Part shown: piece by piece, positions 19,520 through 28,384 of the stretch
Numbering within the stretch: position 1 is the stretch's first letter
Layout: each line of letters starts with the position of its first letter
Assembly (NCBI RefSeq): GCF_014205225.1
Contig: NZ_JACHNB010000001.1
Span: 558,001-622,000, forward strand
Direction: 5' to 3'
Length of the DNA stretch: 64,000 nucleotides
Source: Actinoplanes octamycinicus
Lineage (GTDB): Bacteria; Actinomycetota; Actinomycetes; Mycobacteriales; Micromonosporaceae
Notes under the pieces: model-generated
The model's database searches: none
What the model was told of the DNA's origin: nothing
What the model saw: the letters and a program-made list of their open reading frames with translations, nothing else
Made by a program: the position numbers and the translations under genes

Positions 19520-22500
19520 ATGACGATCACTCCCCCACGGGGTAACTCCGGGAGCTCCCGGACGGCGTCCCGCAACCGGCGCCGCCGGCCTCAGGCGCCC
19601 GGCGAGCCGCGGCACGCGGCGAACGGCGGGCCCGGGTTCGAGGAGGGTCCGCGGCGACGGCCGTCGCCGGGCGGTGAAGGGCTGGGGGCTCGGCTCTACG
19701 AGGTGATGTCGGAGTCCGAGCGGGAGACGGCGGTGGCGGAGACGCTGCTGTTCGTGAAGCCGGACTTCGACGGGGATCCGCCCGGGGCGGCATCGGCGGA
19801 CGGTGGGGCGGCGCACGCGGCTCCTTCGGACAGTGGGGCGGCGCACGCGGCTCCATCGCTCAGCGGGCCGGCACACGCGGCTCCATCGCTCAGCGGGCCG
19901 GCACACGCGGCTCCATCCGTGACGCCGCCCTCGGCTGCTGAGACGCACCTCTTCCCGCGGATCTCGTTGACTGAGGCTGAGCTGGCCGGCGCCGATCTTC
20001 CGGGGGGTGGTCCGCTCGCCGAGCCGGGTGGTGCGGCGGAGACGGGGCTGTCCCTGGGGCTGAGCGGTCCGGCTTCGGTCACCGAGACGGTGGTCTTCGA
20101 GCGGCCGGCCGATCTGGTGCCCGCCGCGGAGACGATCCTCTTCACGCGACCGGTGGAGTGGGAGGCGGCGGCGGGGCGCTACCTCGACGCCGCGGAGCAG
20201 GCGACCGAGGTGGCGCCGCGACCGCCGGCGCCGGTTCGGCGGGAAGTCACCCCGTTGACCGAGAACTTCCTGTTCGGTACGCCGGCGCAGCACGCTCAGG
20301 AGCCGCGCTCGCCGATCGACGGTGCGGCGGAGACGCTGCTCTTCGCCGGGCTGGCCCGGACCCTGGCGACCGAACTCGACGAAGGAACCGGCACGCCGGA
20401 GCCGGACGCAGGGCCGGCCGAAGCCTTGCGGCATCACTCCGCGGACCTGCTCCGGGACGTCGCGGCGGGGTTCGACTCCGGAAGTCCGGACCTCGACACG
20501 GCGACGGCCGTGGGGCACCGCTCCGGGGACTCGATCCGGGACGCGGCGGTCATCGGACTCGACTCCGGCGATCCCCTCCGGGACACGGCGGTCATCGGAC
20601 TGGACTCCGGCGATCCGCTCCGGGACACGGCGGTCATCGGACTGGACTCCGGCGATCCGCTCCGGGACACGGCGGTCATCGGACTCGGCTCGGAGGATCC
20701 GCTCCGGGACACGGCGGCCGCGGGGATGCTGCGGCTCGACGCTCGGGATGACGACGGTGACGAGCCGCTTCCGGAGACGGCGGGGGCGCTCCGGGGGTCG
20801 GAGCACGACTTCGCGGAGCCGGTCTGGGACAGGGCGGTGGAGGGGGCTTCGGCGTACCGGAAACTGGCGGAGCCGGAGCTGAGCGAACCGGAACCTCGGC
20901 GGCGGGCCTGGGCCGAACTGGATCGGAAGGCGGCGCAGCCGCGGGCGGACAACGGTCTCGCACGGTCCTTCCCCGGTGCGCCGGGACGGGCCGGCCGGGT
21001 GGTGAACCGGAGACGGTCCCGGCAGGCCGACGCTGATCTGAACTCCGCGGGGATGACCGGCACGCCGTCGCGGCCGGCCGCGGAGGGCCCGCGCGGCCGC
21101 AACCGCGAGCGGATCGCCCCGCAGGACATGCCTGGTCTGAACCGCGAGCAGAACGCCGCGGAAGACCTGCGCGGGCTCGAGCGAGAGCGGGTCGCCGCGG
21201 AGGATGTGCGTGATCTGGACCGTCAGTGGCTCGTCGCGGACCTGGCTCGGCCGGAGACCGCAGAGCCGGCCGCAGCCGGCCCGGAATGGATCACGGACCC
21301 GCACGGGGCGGACGCGGACTGGGAGCTGGCCGACGCACCGGCAGCCGACGCGAGTTGGGAATCGGTCGACGCCCCGGCAGCGGACGCGGATTGGGATCTG
21401 GCCGACGCACCGGGAGCGGACACGGACTGGGACCTCGCCAGCGGTCCGAGGGAGGACCCGGACTGGGCGCCGGAAGCGAGCTGGGGACCGGGCGCGACCG
21501 CGGAATCGGGCGCGAGCTGGGACGCGGATGCGAGCTGGGACGCGGACGCGGGCTGGGACGCGGACGCGGGCTGGGACGCGGACGCGGGCTGGGACGCGGA
21601 CGCGGGCTGGGACGCGGATGCGGGCTGGGACACGGAGGGCTCTCCGGACGCGGATCCGGGGTTCGGGGCGGAGGACTCGGCGGAGCTGAGCCCGGAGCGG
21701 CTGGCCAAGGCCGCGGCTGCCGACGCCGCCTGGCGGGCGTTCGCCGAAGGTGAGCGGGAGACCGAGATCCGCACCGGGCGGCGGGCCCGGAGCCGCTGGC
21801 GGGGCACCCTCAGCGGCACCCTGACCACGGCCGGGGACCAGGACGTGCCGAAGCGGCCGTTCTTCCTCTGGCCGGTGCTGCTGCGCTGCCTGCTCTACCT
21901 GGGGCCGCTCAGCGTGGCGGTCGCCGGAGTCGGCGCGCTGGGCCGGGTCGCCTGGCCGGTGCCGGCCGCCACGCTGCTGCTCGGCTGGGCCGCGGCGCAG
22001 GCGCTGACCAGCGTCGGCGTCACGGTGGCCCGGCGGGCCGGGGCGGAGGCGGCGGTCCGGCTGGTCGGCGCCGGGTTCGCGGCGGTGACCGGGGTGTGGT
22101 GCGCGCTGGTCTGGATCGCGCCGGGCGGGCTGCTCGGACCGGACCGGCTGCTCGCCGCGTCGGTCGGGGCGGGCGGACTGGCCACCCTGGCCACCGTGAC
22201 CGCGGCGCTGGTGACCCGGTCGGAGACCGCGGTGATCCGCTGGTACCTGCCCTGCTGGCTGCTGGCCGGCCTGGCGCTGGCCGCGGCCGGCGGGGTCGGC
22301 TGGGCCGGCTACGTCCCGGTGGAGACGCTGCTGCCGGCCGCGATCGTGGCGGTGCTGGTCCGGGCGTTCCGGCCGGCGGTGCTGCTCGGCCGGGAATGCC
22401 GGATCCCCCGGCTCACCTCGGTGGAACGCCGGCGCGGGCTGGCCTACCTGGTCGTTGGCGCCTCCCAGGCGAGCTGCGTGGCGCTGCTCTGGCAGGCCGG

Positions 22501-23008
22501 GCCGGCGGTCACCCCGGCGCCGGCCGCGCTGCCGCTGCTGCTCGCGGTGCCGATGCTGGAAGCGCTGATCGGCTGGCACACCGACCGGATCGACGCCGGG
22601 CTGGACTCCGCGGAGAGCGCCGCCGACCTGGACCGGCACATCCGGAACGTCACGGTGATCACGCTGGCCGGGCTGGTGCCGCCGCTGGCCGCCGGTGGGG
22701 CGCTGGCGCTGGCCGCGTACCGGCTGCCCGGTGGGGCGGCCGGCCTGCACGGCGCGGTGCTCGCGCTGGCCGCCGGGACCCTGCTCGGCGGGGTGTTCGC
22801 GATCACCTTCCTGCTGGCCGCGCGGGCCCGGATCGGGTTCGCCACCACCCTGGCCGCGGCTCCCCCGCTGGCCACCCTGGCCCTGCCGCTGCTTCCCCCG
22901 TCCGCGGGCGGGCCGCTGCCGGTCGCCGTGGCCGTGCTCGCCGCGACGCACGTGGCCGGCCTGCTCATCGTCGCCCTGACCGCCGCCGATCTTCGGAGGA
23001 CCTCGTGA
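19520..23008 (+). CDS. PelG-like 12-TM protein with giant repetitive N-terminal region
   Basis: 1162 residues. The ATG at 19520 follows GGAGGAC. Residues 780-1155 contain about 12 hydrophobic spans (beginning FLWPVLLRCLLYLGPLSV, ending VAVAVLAATHVAGLLIVAL), the number expected for PelG-type flippase-like proteins. Residues 1-775 are hydrophilic and built of repeats. There are six ETxLF-type motifs (74-78, 141-145, 189-193, 204-208, 248-252, 271-275); four 10-residue AHAAPS units (95-134); four to five 14-residue SGDPLRDTAVIGLD units (335-400); Trp-Asp-Ala-rich units (590-650); and seven 6-residue WDADA units (665-707). It overlaps the next gene by GTGA. The PelG assignment rests on topology and on the adjacent PelF-like gene, not on strong motifs. 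Confidence 0.7.
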   Translation: MTITPPRGNSGSSRTASRNRRRRPQAPGEPRHAANGGPGFEEGPRRRPSPGGEGLGARLYEVMSESERETAVAETLLFVKPDFDGDPPGAASADGGAAHAAPSDSGAAHAAPSLSGPAHAAPSLSGPAHAAPSVTPPSAAETHLFPRISLTEAELAGADLPGGGPLAEPGGAAETGLSLGLSGPASVTETVVFERPADLVPAAETILFTRPVEWEAAAGRYLDAAEQATEVAPRPPAPVRREVTPLTENFLFGTPAQHAQEPRSPIDGAAETLLFAGLARTLATELDEGTGTPEPDAGPAEALRHHSADLLRDVAAGFDSGSPDLDTATAVGHRSGDSIRDAAVIGLDSGDPLRDTAVIGLDSGDPLRDTAVIGLDSGDPLRDTAVIGLGSEDPLRDTAAAGMLRLDARDDDGDEPLPETAGALRGSEHDFAEPVWDRAVEGASAYRKLAEPELSEPEPRRRAWAELDRKAAQPRADNGLARSFPGAPGRAGRVVNRRRSRQADADLNSAGMTGTPSRPAAEGPRGRNRERIAPQDMPGLNREQNAAEDLRGLERERVAAEDVRDLDRQWLVADLARPETAEPAAAGPEWITDPHGADADWELADAPAADASWESVDAPAADADWDLADAPGADTDWDLASGPREDPDWAPEASWGPGATAESGASWDADASWDADAGWDADAGWDADAGWDADAGWDADAGWDTEGSPDADPGFGAEDSAELSPERLAKAAAADAAWRAFAEGERETEIRTGRRARSRWRGTLSGTLTTAGDQDVPKRPFFLWPVLLRCLLYLGPLSVAVAGVGALGRVAWPVPAATLLLGWAAAQALTSVGVTVARRAGAEAAVRLVGAGFAAVTGVWCALVWIAPGGLLGPDRLLAASVGAGGLATLATVTAALVTRSETAVIRWYLPCWLLAGLALAAAGGVGWAGYVPVETLLPAAIVAVLVRAFRPAVLLGRECRIPRLTSVERRRGLAYLVVGASQASCVALLWQAGPAVTPAPAALPLLLAVPMLEALIGWHTDRIDAGLDSAESAADLDRHIRNVTVITLAGLVPPLAAGGALALAAYRLPGGAAGLHGAVLALAAGTLLGGVFAITFLLAARARIGFATTLAAAPPLATLALPLLPPSAGGPLPVAVAVLAATHVAGLLIVALTAADLRRTS

Positions 23009-23574
23009 AGACCCTGTTTCCCGCGTACGCCCACCCCGGCCCGGAGCTGGAGCTGGACGCCGACACCTGGATCGTCCGCGAGCACCCCGGCGACCGCCGT
23101 ACCCTGCACCAGTCGCTCGGCCGGATCGACCTGGACTGGGGCAGCCGGTCGCTGGCCGACGTGCTGACCGACGTGGACGCCTGGCGCGCCGACGGGGTGG
23201 AAGGGTTGTTCCTGGACCGGGCGCCGGCCGGGTCCGGCGGGGTCGGCCCGGTCGCGTTGACCGTCCGGCTCGCCGCCCGCCGCGGCCTGCACCGGGTGGT
23301 GCTGAACCCGGGGGTGCCGACCCATCCGCTCTACCGCGATCTCGGGGTGCGGATCTGCACGTTCGAGGGACCGTGGTCGGCCTACCAGACGTGGGACGGC
23401 GACGGCACCCGGCCGGGTGACGGGCACATCGTGCACGGCGTACCGGCCGCGCTGCTCACCGCCGCCCGCCGCCTGATGGGCCGCCGCGGCGCCGGCTTCG
23501 GCCTGGCCACCGACGCCGGCCCGGACCTGGCTCCGGCCGGCGCCCCCGGCGGCGGCGCCCACAGCGCCGATTAA
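23005..23574 (+). CDS. Spherulin-4/GH135-like protein
   Basis: 189 residues from the GTG at 23005 (CGGAGGA upstream), overlapping the previous stop by 4 bp. Conserved family blocks are FPAYAHPG at the start, GVEGLFLDRAPAG, VVLNPGVPTHPLYRDL and ICTFEGPWSAYQTW. Spherulin-4 domains (GH135) include fungal Sph3, an endo-alpha-1,4-galactosaminidase needed for galactosaminogalactan synthesis, and are related to the hydrolase domain of PelA. Here the usual D-E pair of the FxDE motif reads D-R, so one catalytic acid seems missing, while the Glu of FEG remains. No signal peptide is visible. It is probably a cytoplasmic, possibly non-hydrolytic partner of the PelF/PelG-like pair. Confidence 0.72.
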   Translation: MKTLFPAYAHPGPELELDADTWIVREHPGDRRTLHQSLGRIDLDWGSRSLADVLTDVDAWRADGVEGLFLDRAPAGSGGVGPVALTVRLAARRGLHRVVLNPGVPTHPLYRDLGVRICTFEGPWSAYQTWDGDGTRPGDGHIVHGVPAALLTAARRLMGRRGAGFGLATDAGPDLAPAGAPGGGAHSAD

Positions 23575-23657
23575 CCCTTCCCGGTACGCCCCGGTCCCCA
23601 CCGCCCGCCCCAGCCCCACCCCGCGTGTGCCAAGTGCTGGCGGCACTCCTGCCCAGC

Positions 23658-23915
23658 GGTAGCCGGCTGGCGCCCACGGGTGTCTCGCCCTGCCCGAGAC
23701 ACCCGTCACGCCCAGCCGGAACCGCAACTCGTCCCGGGACCGCGCAACTCACGGCCGTCGGCTGGCTCCCACGGGTGTATCGGCCTGCCCGAGACACCCG
23801 TCACGCCCAGCCCGAACCGCAACCCGCACCGCGACCGCGAGCAGCGCAACTCACGGTCGTCGGCTGGCTCCCACGGGTGCCTCGGCCTGCCCGAGACACC
23901 CCTCACGCCCAGCCG
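23658..23915. repeat. Three-copy palindromic tandem repeat
   Basis: Each unit contains GGCTGGC, then CACGGGTGTCTCG, a short loop and CGAGACACCCGTCACGCCC. The inverted arms sit at 23678-23687/23695-23704, 23773-23782/23790-23799 and 23875-23884/23892-23901, so the period is about 95-102 bp. Arms of 10 bp are perfect in copy 1 and have one mismatch in copies 2 and 3. It lies between the Pel-like operon and the IS110 element, with no coding frame. The first hairpin could also serve as the operon's transcription end, although no T-tract follows. Confidence 0.75.
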
Positions 23916-24084
23916 GTCCGGGGGTGCGCTGCGGGCCGGAGCGGGCGGGCGTCGCGGGGGGCGGGGTTGGGGTTCGGGGTTGGGTTTGGTGACCAGCGGC
24001 GGACCTTGGAGGGGGCGGCGATTGGTTTGGACGCGCCAGCGGCCAGATCGCCGGCCCCGGCCCGCGCTACTTAAAGAGAATTTG

Positions 24085-24300
24085 GTGTACGACCGCGGCC
24101 CGGCCAGGCTTGGTCGAGGTGATCGGTAGGGTGCTCAGGCCCGCGCTGCCCACTCAGATGGCGGGGTGTGGCTCTCTCCCGGCTTGGACCCTGCCGGTCA
24201 CCGTGGCGCGGAGTGGCTGAAGAGGGGTTTGCCCAGCTGTAAGTAGCGTTGCCCTCCCGCCGGTGTGGTTCTGCCGCGACGACGGGAAGGTCAACGGGTA
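24085..24300 (+). ncRNA. Candidate IS110 bridge RNA region
   Basis: IS110-group elements encode a bridge RNA in the non-coding stretch between the left end and the recombinase start, which pairs with donor and target DNA (established for IS621). This interval has the right place and size and lacks a coding frame. It contains several self-complementary stretches, but I could not fold it, so only the location is supported. Confidence 0.35.
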
Positions 24301-24301
24301 C

Positions 24302-25480
24302 ATGGGTCAGCTGATCATTGGAGTCGATCCGCACAAGCGGTCCGCGACGATCGAGATCATCAACGAGCGTGAACAGGTGCTGGCCCGTGGCAGGTACGGC
24401 ACCGACACCGGTGGCTACCAGCAGATGCTCGCCGCCGGCCGCCGTCACGCCGGCCGGGTGTGGGCGGTCGAGGGCTGTAACGGCATCGGCCGGCACCTGG
24501 CCCAGCGGCTGGTCGCCGACGGCGAAACCGTGCTGGACGTCCCGGCGAAACTCGCCGCGAAAGCCCGCAACTTTGACACCGGGCACGGCCGTAAAACCGA
24601 CGGTCACGACGCGCACCACATCGCGGTGACCGCCCTGCGCACCCCGGGCCTGCGCCGCGTTCACGCCGACGGCGCCACCGTCGCGCTGCGGCTGCTGGCC
24701 GACCGCCGCGACCAGCTCGGTGTCGCCCGCACCGAGACCATCAACCGGCTGCACCAGCTACTGCTCGAACTGATCCCCGGCGGCGCGAAGAAGAACCTGA
24801 CCACCGACCAGGCCCGCACCCTGCTCGAACGCGTCAGCGTCCCGGCCGGCGACATCGTCACCGCCACCCGCTATCAGCTGGCCGGCGACCTGGCCGACGA
24901 GCTCACCACCCTGGACACCAAGATCAAAGCAGCCAACCGGCAGCTGAAGACCGTGCTGGCCGCCACCGGCACCCAGCTGACCAGCCTCAACGGCATCGGC
25001 CCCTCCGGCGCCGCCCGCCTGCTCGGCGACATCGGCGACATCAGCCGCTTCCCGACCCGCGGGCACTTCGCCACCTGGAACGGCACCGCCCCCATCGACG
25101 TGTCCTCCGGCGACAACCATCATCACCGGCTCAACCGGGCCGGGAACCGGCGCATCAACCGGGTCCTGCACATCATGGCCATCACCCAGCTCCGCTTCGA
25201 CACCCCCGGCCGCGCCTACTACCAGCGCAAACGCGCCGAAGGCAAAACCGCGATGGAAGCCATGCGAGCGTTGAAACGACGCCTGTCCGACACCGTCTAC
25301 CGCCAAATGATCAAAGACGACCACACGGCACAACAGACAGCGACGGGTCCGGGAGGACACACGGGGGCGACTCTGAACTCCAGCGCGGCCGACCCAAACC
25401 CCAAGATCGACACTTCGGAAAAGTCACAACCCGGACCCGCCAACCACCACCCTAAAACACCCCTCACACCAACCCCTTGA
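24302..25480 (+). CDS. IS110-family transposase/recombinase
   Basis: 392-residue DEDD recombinase. The RuvC-like acidic residues are visible as Asp9 (LIIGVDPHKRS), Glu57 (WAVEGCNG), Asp100 and Asp103 (GRKTDGHDAHHIA). A coiled central region leads to the C-terminal Transposase_20 domain with LTSLNGIGPSGAARLLGDIG, HFATWNGTAPIDVSSG (probable catalytic serine segment) and NRRINRVLHIMAITQ. The length is complete and no frameshift is present, so the element may be active. A GTG 13 codons upstream is possible, but the ATG at 24302 gives the family-like start GQLIIGVD. The extreme C-terminus is a Pro/Thr/Ser-rich tail. Confidence 0.93.
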   Translation: MGQLIIGVDPHKRSATIEIINEREQVLARGRYGTDTGGYQQMLAAGRRHAGRVWAVEGCNGIGRHLAQRLVADGETVLDVPAKLAAKARNFDTGHGRKTDGHDAHHIAVTALRTPGLRRVHADGATVALRLLADRRDQLGVARTETINRLHQLLLELIPGGAKKNLTTDQARTLLERVSVPAGDIVTATRYQLAGDLADELTTLDTKIKAANRQLKTVLAATGTQLTSLNGIGPSGAARLLGDIGDISRFPTRGHFATWNGTAPIDVSSGDNHHHRLNRAGNRRINRVLHIMAITQLRFDTPGRAYYQRKRAEGKTAMEAMRALKRRLSDTVYRQMIKDDHTAQQTATGPGGHTGATLNSSAADPNPKIDTSEKSQPGPANHHPKTPLTPTP

Positions 25481-25620
25481 CAGAGGGGTGCCGGGAGCAT
25501 GCGGTCCGCACCGCAGCGGACCTGCGCATATGACGAAGTTGATCTTGAGAGGTTTGGGCAAAGAGCGGCAAGGGCTCGGACGCAGAACGGTGGGATCGGG
25601 CGGAGGCGGATTCGGCCGGG

Positions 25621-26463
25621 TCAGCGGGGTTTTGGCTGGCAGCGGGGGCAGCTGAAGCTGGAGCGGTTCATGAAGCTTTCGCGGCGGATCGGGGTGCCGC
25701 AGCGGTGGCACGGCTCGCCCTCCCGGCCGTAGGCGTTCAGGGAGCGGTCGAAGTAGCCGCTCTCGCCGTTCACGTTGACGTAGAGCTCGTCGAAGCTGGT
25801 GCCGCCGGCGACGATCGCTTCGGAGAGGACGTCGCGGACGTGGCCCAGCAGGCGGGCGACGGCGGGGCGGGTGAGTTTGTCGGTGGGGCGGGCGCCGTGC
25901 AGCTTGGCGCGCCAGAGGGCCTCGTCGGCGTAGATGTTGCCGACGCCGGAGATCAGGCTCTGGTCGAGCAGCGCCCGTTTGATCTCGGTGTGCCGGCCGC
26001 GCAGCCGGGCCGAGAAGGCGTCGTCGTCGAAGAGCGGGTCCATCGGGTCGCGGGCGATGTGCGAGATCTCGTCGGGCAGCTCGGCACCGCCCTCCGAGAC
26101 GGACAGGCCGCCGAAGGTCCGCTGGTCGACGAAGCGCAGCTCCGGGCCGCCGTCGGTGAAGCCGAACCGGACCCGCAGGTGTTTCTCGTCCGCGGCGCCG
26201 ACCGGCTGCATCAGCAGCTGGCCGCTCATCCCCAGGTGGGCGATGATCGCGTCGCCGGAGTCGAGCGGCAGCCAGAGATACTTGCCGCGGCGGGCGACGT
26301 CCAGGATGGTGCGTCCGGTGAGGATGGCGCTGAAGTGCGCGTCGCCGGGCAGGTGCCGGCGGATCGCGCGCGGGTGGTGCACCTCGGCGACGGCGATCGT
26401 GCGGCCGGTCACCCACTTGGCCAGACCCATCCGGACGGTCTCGACCTCGGGAAGTTCAGGCAA
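25621..26463 (-). CDS. mutM: Formamidopyrimidine-DNA glycosylase
   Basis: 280-residue Fpg that excises 8-oxoguanine and cuts the abasic site. The N-terminus [14 protein letters not shown] supplies the Pro2 nucleophile and Glu3/Glu6. The beta-hairpin zinc finger is complete: [25 protein letters not shown]. The [15 protein letters not shown] segment is the conserved helix-two-turn-helix. It closes the rsmD-to-mutM operon, 9 bp downstream of the PIG-V-like gene. The IS110 element lies just past its 3' end without disrupting it. Confidence 0.97.
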   Translation of the reverse strand: MPELPEVETVRMGLAKWVTGRTIAVAEVHHPRAIRRHLPGDAHFSAILTGRTILDVARRGKYLWLPLDSGDAIIAHLGMSGQLLMQPVGAADEKHLRVRFGFTDGGPELRFVDQRTFGGLSVSEGGAELPDEISHIARDPMDPLFDDDAFSARLRGRHTEIKRALLDQSLISGVGNIYADEALWRAKLHGARPTDKLTRPAVARLLGHVRDVLSEAIVAGGTSFDELYVNVNGESGYFDRSLNAYGREGEPCHRCGTPIRRESFMNRSSFSCPRCQPKPR

Positions 26464-26472
26464 CGGGGGTCC

Positions 26473-27669
26473 TCACATCGTGTAGGGCCAGACGGTGATC
26501 AGGTAGGCGCCGTACCAGAGACCGAAGAGCGCCCAGGCGCCGATCGCCAGGGCCGCGACCCGGGGGCGGGCGCGGGCGGCGGCGAGCACGCCGGGCAGGA
26601 GCGTCACCAGTACGGGCAGCAGCAGCCGTGGCTTGGAATGGTAGAAGCCGGCCTGGCCGTAGACCAGGATCATGGCGATCACCCCGTAGACGGCGAGCGG
26701 CAGCCACGGTTTCCCGGCCAGTGCCACCCCGGCGGCGGCCAGCCCGGCGAGCAGGAGCAGCGCGACGCTGACCTGCACCCAGTTGTCGCCGGAGGTGAGC
26801 GCGTCGTCGAGGAAGGTGACGGTGCTGCGCCCGTAGTCGAACGAGGTGCCCCAGCCGGCGGTCTGGATCCTGAACCAGGCCGGCCAGTCGCCGACCCGCC
26901 AGCCGACCCAGCCGAGGAAGAGCGGGACGCCGGCCAGCGCGACGGCCGCCGCGGCCAGCGGGCTCCAGACGCTCTCTGCGCTCTTCGTGGCGCGGATCTC
27001 GCGGACCGCCAGCACCGCGGCGACGGCCAGCGCGATCGCGGCGGCCGCGCCGGTCGGGCGGGTCAGCGCGGCGCCGAGCCCGAGCAGACCGGCCGGCAGC
27101 CACGCCTTGCGGTGCGCCGCGGCCAGCATGCCCGCGACCATCGCGATGAAAAGGCTTTCCGAGTACGCCATGGAGAGCACCACGGAGACCGGGGCGGAGC
27201 AGCAGATCGCCACCAGCGCCCAGCCGGCCCGCTTGCCGTACAGGCTGCTCCCGAGCAGGTGCAGGGCGACCGCGGCGCCGATCGAGGAGAGCCAGGCCAC
27301 CCCGAGCGCGGCGTTGCCGGAGCCGACGCCGAGCAGCGTGACGCCGCGGATCAGCATCGGGTAGAGCGGGAAGAAGGCCAGCTCGTTGGCCTGCAGGACG
27401 TGGTTGGCGTCGTAGGTGTAGCCGTGCGGGTAGCCGTTCATCGCGACCCGCTGGAACCAGCCACCGTCCCAGACCAGCAGCCGCTGGAAGACGCCGTCGT
27501 CGCTCAGCCACCAGATGAACAGCAACTGGGTGACCCTGGTCAGCGCCAGCAGACTGATCGCGACGGCCACCCCGGTGCCGCCGCCGGCCTTCTCCCAGAG
27601 GGTCGGCGGGCGCTCGGTGTCGTCGTCCGGCGCCTCCGGGGCCGCCTCACTCGGGCTTGTCGTCGCCAT
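26473..27669 (-). CDS. PIG-V-like membrane mannosyltransferase
   Basis: 398-residue polytopic protein with about 9-10 membrane spans. A short acidic N-tail precedes the first span. The lumenal-loop pattern [20 protein letters not shown] followed by [12 protein letters not shown] matches the PIG-V/GT-C family (WDs-W/FFPLYP). These enzymes use polyprenyl-phosphate mannose in eukaryotic GPI synthesis; bacterial homologues are presumed lipid-linked sugar transferases on the outer face of the membrane. Its start overlaps the 3' end of rnc by 23 bp, so it is co-transcribed with the housekeeping operon. This is an unusual gene to find between rnc and mutM. Confidence 0.8.
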   Translation of the reverse strand: MATTSPSEAAPEAPDDDTERPPTLWEKAGGGTGVAVAISLLALTRVTQLLFIWWLSDDGVFQRLLVWDGGWFQRVAMNGYPHGYTYDANHVLQANELAFFPLYPMLIRGVTLLGVGSGNAALGVAWLSSIGAAVALHLLGSSLYGKRAGWALVAICCSAPVSVVLSMAYSESLFIAMVAGMLAAAHRKAWLPAGLLGLGAALTRPTGAAAAIALAVAAVLAVREIRATKSAESVWSPLAAAAVALAGVPLFLGWVGWRVGDWPAWFRIQTAGWGTSFDYGRSTVTFLDDALTSGDNWVQVSVALLLLAGLAAAGVALAGKPWLPLAVYGVIAMILVYGQAGFYHSKPRLLLPVLVTLLPGVLAAARARPRVAALAIGAWALFGLWYGAYLITVWPYTM

Positions 27670-28384
27670 CGGCCTCGTTCCGCTCGCTCAGGGTCCGCCA
27701 GGCAGCCGCGGCGGCACGCTGTTCGGCCTGCTTCTTGCTGCGGCCGTCGGAGCCGCCGTAGCGGACGCCGGCCACCACCACCCAGGCGGTGAACGTCTTA
27801 GCGTGGTCCGGGCCGGAGTCCTCGATCACATAGTCCGGCACGCCGAGCCCGAGCGCAGCGGTCAGCTCCTGCAGGCTGGTCTTCCAGTCCAGCGCGGCGC
27901 CCCGGCCGGCCGACTCGGCCATCAGCGGGTCGAACAGCCGGTGGATCACCTCGCCGGCCGTCTCCAGGCCGTGCTCCAGGTAGATCGCGCCGAGCAGCGC
28001 CTCCAGCGTGTCGGCCAGGATGCTGGCCTTGTCCCGGCCGCCGGTGGTCTCCTCCCCCTTGCCCAGCAGCAGGTGCGGGCCGAGGCCGCCGTCGCCCAGG
28101 CCGCGGGCCACGTCGGCGAGCGCGTGCATGTTGACCACGCTGGCCCGGAGCTTGGCGAGCTGGCCCTCGGGCAGGTCCGGGTGGTTGTGGAAGAGGGCGG
28201 AGGTGATCACCACGCCGAGAACCGAGTCGCCGAGGAACTCCAGGCGCTCGTTGGTGGGCAGGCCGCCGTTCTCGTACGCGTACGAGCGGTGGGTCAGCGC
28301 GCGTTCCAGCAGGTCTGCCTCGAACGGGACACCGAAGGCCTCTTCCAGGGGGAGGGTGGGGGGACGGCGGCGCTTGTCATTCAT
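27647..28384 (-). CDS. rnc: Ribonuclease III
   Basis: 245-residue double-strand-specific RNase that processes rRNA and structured mRNAs. The endonuclease signature [15 protein letters not shown] holds the catalytic acidic cluster (Glu48 and Asp52 region), and the second catalytic glutamate is in [16 protein letters not shown]-terminal dsRNA-binding domain (residues about 165-232) shows [15 protein letters not shown] and [16 protein letters not shown]. The start overlaps the plsX stop by ATGA, so translation is coupled. Confidence 0.97.
   Translation of the reverse strand: MNDKRRRPPTLPLEEAFGVPFEADLLERALTHRSYAYENGGLPTNERLEFLGDSVLGVVITSALFHNHPDLPEGQLAKLRASVVNMHALADVARGLGDGGLGPHLLLGKGEETTGGRDKASILADTLEALLGAIYLEHGLETAGEVIHRLFDPLMAESAGRGAALDWKTSLQELTAALGLGVPDYVIEDSGPDHAKTFTAWVVVAGVRYGGSDGRSKKQAEQRAAAAAWRTLSERNEADGDDKPE

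Larger units (their letters stand above)
24066..25530 (+). mobile_element. IS110-family insertion sequence (ends approximate)
   Basis: One transposase gene flanked by about 235 bp of non-coding sequence on the left and a short right tail, the IS110 (not IS1111) layout. No terminal inverted repeats are visible, as expected. Both flanks turn A+T-richer near 24066 (CTTAAAGAGAATTTGG) and near 25530-25552 (CTTGAGAGGTTTGG), which share a GAGA..TTTGG similarity and may bracket the ends. Exact boundaries cannot be set without an empty-site comparison. Confidence 0.6.

Noticed and set aside
19367..22951. A 1194-codon minus frame antisense to the PelG-like protein
   Set aside because: Its Arg-rich composition and repeated RVR strings mirror the coding-strand repeats; no family signature and no ribosome binding site.
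24066..25530. Terminal inverted repeats of the IS110 element
   Set aside because: No convincing inverted ends could be matched, which is expected for this family; boundaries remain approximate.
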